Assembly (NCBI GenBank): GCA_963969365.1
Contig: OZ017747.1
Span: forward strand, 1,550,001 to 1,614,000
Reading direction: 5' to 3'
Length of the DNA: 64,000 nt
Source of the DNA: Asterochloris sp. CNOR1
Taxonomy: Eukaryota; Chlorophyta; Trebouxiophyceae; Trebouxiales; Trebouxiaceae
The notes below the pieces were generated by a model. The model had not been told where the DNA came from. It worked only from the letters and a program-made list of their open reading frames with translations, and searched no databases. A program made the translations under genes and the position numbers. The first letter of the stretch is position 1. Each line of letters opens with the position of its first letter. Positions 59,501-64,000 of this stretch are shown here, one piece after another.

Positions 59501-60548
59501 GTCACAGAGCTGACAACTGTTCAAGCTGTCCCTTGCAGCTGAAGCTGCAGGCATGCCGAAGCAGCTGGTGCTCATTCATGCCAACGTTGCAGCATGCAGC
59601 AGTAGGGTCCAGTTCAGGCAAAGTGATCACCTGTCTGCCCGCTGGAGGACCCCTGCCTGCCGATGGCCGACCAGATCATGTTGGGCAGCGAACTGATGGA
59701 AAGGAAGGCCATCAGCATGGCCATGTACTTCAGGAAAAAGAAGTAGAGCGCTACGCCCTGCCCAAAGTCCGCCATGTCTGCAGGCAACTCAGGTGCAGAG
59801 CAACGCCTGCTCAGTGATTGACAGGGGTGAACCATGGCTGACAGGGGCAAACTCCCATGTGCCCTGCAGCTGACTCAAAATCAGGCAGGCAACAGTCATG
59901 GCGCCCTGCCTCACAGCATGCTGACAGATGCTGCTGTTGATGTCCACAATTGCAAAGCACGGGTTGGCACCTGCCATACATCTGCACCTCAGAAGCTGGC
60001 CAGGGGGGGGGAGAGCACACGGCCTGACAGCAGCAGTTGCCACAGGTATCATGACTGCAGGGCACGCAAGCCCATGCCCCACCTGCAGCGGTGGTCTCCC
60101 TCAGGTCGAACAGTTCATGGTGGTAGTGCCCCCGTACGAAGGCCACACGTGCGGTCTGTGCCTTGGGCTGTGCCCACTCCGGCAGCTTGTCCAGCAGCTG
60201 CTGCCGCTGCAGGGCTGCAGCGTCTTCGGCAGCTGGCTCCCCGCCCTCCTCCGCAAGGCTGATGTCCTGCCCATCCCCATCAGGGGCTGCAGAGTGGCTG
60301 GCACGCAAACGGCTGCTCTTGGCCCTGATCAAGCTGCGCGCAGCTCTGCCCTGGGTGCCTGAGTCCATCCGGTGGAGAGGGGCCTCCAGGCTGCCAGCTG
60401 GCTGCAGGGAGGCAATGCTGCTCGCTGTGCTGCCCTGGCGCTCAGGCAGGAGGGCCTGGTTGCTGGCCGTGCTGCTGGGGCTGCTGGTGGGCAGCTCCAC
60501 ATTGCCAGTGCTGTCCAGGACTTTGTTGTTGCGACGTAGCAGCTTCAT
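53562..60548 (-). CDS. OSCA/CSC1 (TMEM63)-related multi-pass channel-like protein
   Basis: A spliced minus-strand gene of about 7 kb. The N-terminal exon (from 60548) encodes a long soluble, Ser/Ala-rich region. Membrane segments follow: LYFFFLKYMAMLMAFLSIS (59750) and DLAGTLAFLVVVVSFSAF (58880). Then comes a cytosolic RRM-like domain: ISDYSLQVWALPK, DADMEELVQYFSQWGPVNAV (58550) and CAFVTFKTEEGRAACM (57820), followed by LEAPEPDDILWENL (57200), the pattern that precedes the 7TM core in CSC1/OSCA proteins. Further helices run from 57150 to 53880. The C terminus is strongly basic (KRRKKKKRRHK). OSCA/TMEM63 proteins are mechanically gated calcium-permeable channels. This member is divergent, so the specific function is uncertain. 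TTACA at 53549-53553 reads as a TGTAA signal just past the stop. Confidence 0.72.
54197..54214. repeat. Homopolymer run of 18 G in an OSCA-like gene intron
   Basis: An uninterrupted G run on the plus strand, read as C18 in the minus-strand transcript. It lies just beyond the 5' edge of the last exon. Confidence 0.9.
55850..55940. repeat. Imperfect triplicated repeat in an OSCA-like gene intron
   Basis: Three copies of GCTGCCNTGCAGGTGAGGT, spaced about 30-40 bp apart, between membrane-domain exons. Confidence 0.7.
57248..57440. repeat. 83-bp tandem repeat, about 2.3 copies
   Basis: Units begin with CACCAGGAGGCCGCTG (57248) and CACCGAGTGGCCGCCG (57331 and 57414). Offsets are exactly 83 bp both times, and the first two units are almost identical after their first 20 bases. 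The block fills the intron next to the acceptor of the exon encoding KRYALLILEAPEPDD. Confidence 0.92.
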
Positions 60549-60901
60549 GCTGTGCCGTCACCCTGATTGCATGTGGAATTGCCTGACAGGGTTGTCAGGA
60601 TGTGGGGCATGACATAGTCACTGCAGTGCCTGCCTATGACCTTTGCCACAGTGATTGGCAGGATGAACACGCCAGGTGAACAGGGGCGCAGGAACGGCCA
60701 GGGTAACCGGTTCTGATGCACAGACGCTGGCGGATACTTTCTGTGTTGCATGCGACGAGCGTTGCTTGACCAGCTGACTAACATGGGAGGTCAACCAGAA
60801 GACGCGTGCGGCAGCCTATGAGGTCTATTGGGCTCTGCAGACCTCTGACCCCCGCACAGCTGCAAACAAGGCATCGCTGCTCCAGCCCTCGATCAGTCAC
60901 C
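60549..60901. promoter_or_regulatory. Divergent promoter region, OSCA-like / isochorismatase-like genes
   Basis: 353 bp between opposed start codons. No specific element was recognised; the isochorismatase start could lie upstream at 60806, which would shorten this gap. Confidence 0.4.
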
Positions 60902-61988
60902 ATGTCATGCAGCAGGCTGGGCAGGCTCAATTCACAGCACTCTGCCCTTCTGGTTTGTGATGTACAGGAGCGCTTCAAGACGGTCATCCAGCAATTTGAG
61001 GCAGTTGTGGACACCAGCAAGCGCATGGTGAAGGGTGCAGAGCTGCTGCAGATCCCTGTGGTGGTCTCTGAGCAGTACCCCAAGGCTCTGGTGAGTGCAA
61101 GCTATCTGCTATGCATACTTCCTGTTGCTGCCTCTGTTCTCCAGGCATCTGTCGTTGCACCTGCACCTGCCTGTGTGGTGTGTCAGGGCGCTACTGTTGA
61201 GGAGATCAGATCAGTGTTGCCAGCTGGCACTACACCTGTGGCAAAGACCCACTTCAGTATGTGTGTGGCTGAGGTGAAGCAGGAGCTGGCAAAGCACCCA
61301 GACATTCATCAGGTCTGCAGCACATGCTCCAGGCAGCTGGGCTGGGGACGCACAGGCTCTGCTTGAGGCTTTGTGGCCATCGTCATCAGGGCCATGCTTT
61401 GTGTTACTGCAGGTGCTGATATGTTCCCTGTCTGCAGGTGCTCTTGGTTGGCATTGAAGCCCATGTCTGTGTTTTTCAGACCACTCTTGACCTGCTAGGT
61501 GACAGCCCTGAGTTATCTGAGGTCCCTGAGGTGATGCAGCCTGGACAGCTTTGCATGCCGCCTACAAGCACTCGCAGTCCCTGTTGCTGCAGAGCAAGGC
61601 ATGGAGGTCCACCTAGTGACAGACGGCATCTCCTCCAGCAGACTGGCAGACAGAGCCATAGCCCTGCAGGTGTGGCCTGTGCTGCAGTCCTAATTTGCTG
61701 ATGAAACTGCAGAATGTGTCACTTGCATCAGACAGCAGCCTGTCAATCTGCCTGCAGAGGATGCAGCAGGCAGGCGCCTTGCTGACAACCTCAGAAATGT
61801 GCATGTTCCAGCTGATGGGCGGTGCAAAGGTTGGTCAGGCTGCTCTTGCTGGTAACTAGAGGATTCCAGGACCTCCTCGTCTGATGTGGCTGTGCCATGG
61901 CTTGCAGCACCCGGCTTTCAAGGGAGTCAGTGCATTGGCCAAGGAGCAGCGTCCAACGCAGCTGCCAGCGTTGCACAGCAATCTTTGA
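60902..61988 (+). CDS. Isochorismatase-like cysteine hydrolase (ISOC1/2 type)
   Basis: Six exons in phase: 60902-61090, 61187-61312, 61438-61498, 61593-61669, 61758-61829 and 61908-61988, giving 201 residues, the normal size of the family. The catalytic triad is readable: Asp in ALLVCDVQERF, Lys in VAKTHFSMC, and Cys in LVGIEAHVCVFQT. IPVVVSEQYPK and LVTDGISSSR are further family blocks. The physiological substrate of ISOC-type members is generally unknown, and isochorismate itself is not implied. The start at 60902 (MSCSRLGRLNSQHS) gives a normal N terminus; 60806 would add 32 residues. Confidence 0.9.
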
Positions 61989-63388
61989 GAGCAGAGTCAA
62001 CATGGTTAACATGTCGTCATTGTGAGCAGGCTACAGGCAACCATTCATCTGACTGTCATACACACATAAAGAGCTCGCAGCCTCAAAGTTCGCTCAGCAT
62101 CGGGGGCAAATTCGCAGACAACATCCGATGGCATCACCAAAACTGGTGCTTTTTCTCAGGCTGCTCCTTGTCCTGATGCACATCGATGATATCAGCCACG
62201 GCCTCAACATCTTTCATGGCTGCAGCGAGAAACTTGTGCTGTGGAGTGTAGCTTCCAGTGGCCCAGTCCTTCCTGTCACCGCTGTCCAGTGCTGCATTCA
62301 GGCAGCCAGAGTCCATCCTGCTCCACCTGCAGGGATGCAGGCTGACCTGTCGAGTCAGGGGTGCCTCATGACAGTGCACTGCTTCAGGTTTCTGCGCAGC
62401 ATCTGCTGTGGTGAAGCTCACCAGGACAGCGGAGTTCTGTGCTGCTCGCCAGCCTCTGTTGGGGAGATGGCTGCGTCCTCAGGAGCGGCTCCATCAAGGG
62501 ATGGGCGTGCCAGGCCCTGCCTGCACACAGGTTCTGCTCAGCAAGCTGAGCGTCGGCAGCAGTGCACGGAAGGCCCTTCCTGTATCTCACCTGCTGGGCA
62601 GCAAGCTTGACTTTACCAGCTCCTCCTCAAAGCCTGTGGTAAGAGAAGCAGCGCGTTTGGATAATTGCAGCCAGTCCCCTTCTATAATGAATCACCAAGC
62701 TCACTCTGGTAGGGAATGCCAGACACACGGCGAAGTTCCTGCATGTCTCAAGCTTCTGCAGCAGATGGCACCGTCACCCCAATACTTCTCCAGAGCTGAT
62801 GGACTTGTATGCATAGTGCTGCACAAGAGTCTCACCCGGAAACAGGGAATGTGCAGGCCACCCGGAAGACTCCGGGCGCGATTCGCTCTGAGACCAGACA
62901 CTTCAGCAGATCACGGCACCTCAGTAGGCAGCCTGTACCGACTGCCCATTTGCTCTGGCAGCCGTCTCGTGCAGGATTCATACTGAGGCAGGCCTGCTGA
63001 GAGAACCCGCACAGCCTGTTGACCAGCCTTGCCGCTTCTCAGTCAGTGCCAATGGTGCAGCTTGCTGAGCGGTGTGCTGTTGAACCGGCTGCTGTTGGGG
63101 CAGACGAGACATTGCGCAGACAATTTGAAGTTATAAAACGTTTCTGTATTCCAGGTGCATGCTGCGACTGCTGAGGCCTGTCAGGCTGCACGGCTGGCCT
63201 GCACAGCATTGCCATCGTTATCTCCGCATCATGAGCCAGGCCACCCAGTGGATCGTTGATGTGTACGCTGCCCTGCCGGAATGCAGGCAGCAGGAGCTGC
63301 AGGACCTGCAACAGGCATGGATGCTTGCATTGAGAAGTATTTGGCATGATACACCAGCATTTGCTGAGAGTTGCTGGTGCTGTTGCAG
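61989..63388 (+). other. Region between isochorismatase-like and biotin ligase exons
   Basis: It probably contains the 5' exons of the biotin-protein ligase, but their chain could not be fixed. Candidate pieces on the plus strand are VLLSKLSVGSSARKALPVSH (about 62530-62590) and QLAERCAVEPAAVGADETLR (about 63057-63117). A minus-strand frame at 62134-62421 is open but matches nothing recognised. Confidence 0.35.
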
Positions 63389-63937
63389 CACAAGATCACG
63401 GTGCAGACTGAGGAAGCTGTCCAGTTTCGCCCAGGCTCTGCTGGCGGAGCATTTAATGATCGCTTGTACTTTGGGCACCTGGGTGCCGCAACTGTGGGGC
63501 GGGTGCTGCTTCATGCAGAGCAGCTGCCATCCACGCAGACGCTGCTGCAGAGCAACTCCAGGCTGCTGACAGATGGCCTGGTCTGCGTAGCTGACGTGCA
63601 GAGGGCAGGCAAAGGTTTGCCCTGGCCTGTTGAGGGCAGCATGCTATTGCATGATGCGAGCTAAGATGCTTGTGGCAACAGTGCTCATGACAGAACCTTC
63701 TGCCTGCCTACAGGGCGGGGCAAGAACACTTGGGAGTCCCCAGCAGGCTGCCTCATGTTCTCAGTCTTTACCAAGCTGGCCATTAGTGGTGAGGCTGCCT
63801 TGGCTGCTCTGTTTGCTGCTGAGCTGTCACTTATGCTGTGCTGGTTGCCCTGCAGGCACCCTCCTGCCCTTTGTGCAATATGTCGTCAGCCTTGCCATTG
63901 TGCAGGCTGTGCAGCAACTCACACACCACCAGCTCCA
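63389..63937 (+). CDS. Biotin-protein ligase (holocarboxylase synthetase), partial at both ends
   Basis: Three exons were recognised: 63389-63614, 63714-63788 and 63856-63937, all in phase; the 5' exons are unresolved and the 3' end is outside the window. The readable part has FNDRLYFGHLGAATVGRVLL, then QTLLQSNSRLLTDGLVCVAD (substrate-recognition strand), then KGRGKNTWESPAGCLMFS across the first junction, which is the GRGRxxxxWxSP-type biotinyl-AMP loop, and LLPFVQYVVSLAIVQAV. The enzyme activates biotin with ATP and attaches it to carboxylases such as acetyl-CoA carboxylase. The KWPND motif expected in the next exon is not reached. Confidence 0.87.
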
Positions 63938-64000
63938 GGTGCAGCCTGCCCCAGCTGCTGGGCATGGCTGATGTAGCTGACGCAGCCCTGCACGTCTGCA

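Noticed and set aside
62134-62421. A 95-residue minus-strand frame ending KEQPEKKHQFW
   Set aside because: The composition is plausible, but it has no recognised family, no second exon and no promoter context. It is kept only as a note.

Overview
The window is a stretch of nuclear DNA from a green alga, most likely a trebouxiophyte-type chlorophyte. The genes are rich in short exons separated by CA/TG-rich introns ending in a strong CTGCAG-type acceptor. The gene set is plant/algal: a FLY1/TUL1-type membrane RING ligase, an ABCI19-21-type soluble ABC protein, an MLDP-like lipid-droplet protein, and a HAD pseudo-hydrolase of the plant type. TGTAA, the usual green-algal poly(A) signal, follows several stop codons. 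The lineage is inferred from family resemblance only. No rRNA, tRNA, CRISPR array or bacterial-type operon was seen.

Layout from left to right: a divergent kinesin-like motor on the minus strand, cut by the window edge (1-1888); an apparently intact LINE retrotransposon, minus strand (2635-7449); a FLY1/TUL1-like RING-H2 E3 ligase, plus (7709-11883); a HIRAN plus HNH-like protein, plus (13043-14723); an ABCI20-like ATPase, minus (14986-17079); an MLDP-like lipid-droplet protein, plus (17311-19818); a nucleotide-sugar transporter, minus (20491-22580); a HAD-fold pseudoenzyme, plus (22781-25191); the splicing helicase PRP16/DHX38, minus (25464-37133); a small membrane/coiled-coil protein, plus (37399-38176); a Tudor-like nuclear protein, plus (39385-40860); SMC6, plus (about 40912-53361); an OSCA/CSC1-like channel, minus (53562-60548); an isochorismatase-like hydrolase, plus (60902-61988); and a biotin-protein ligase, plus, cut by the right edge (63389-63937 and beyond).

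Many genes sit in head-to-head pairs with 200-350 bp between start codons, which suggests shared promoters: ABC/MLDP, transporter/HAD, PRP16/coiled-coil, and OSCA/isochorismatase. Their tails face each other across about 200-270 bp for HIRAN/ABC, HAD/PRP16 and SMC6/OSCA. There is no single pathway here. The genes cover genome maintenance (SMC6), pre-mRNA splicing (PRP16), protein quality control (FLY1/TUL1) and lipid storage (MLDP).

Three observations stand out. First, the LINE has its gag-like ORF1 and its endonuclease/RT ORF2 in one reading frame separated by a single UAG, with endonuclease-like sequence starting before the first ORF2 methionine. Second, several introns use GC instead of GT donors, often with a strong CAG|GCAAGY context. 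Third, introns of SMC6 and PRP16 repeatedly contain diverged local copies of the adjacent exon edge, offset by about 60-170 bp; one is a 36-nt exon-like copy with both splice sites. Exon coordinates were derived by eye from reading-frame continuity and splice consensus, so they are models and not transcript-supported boundaries.
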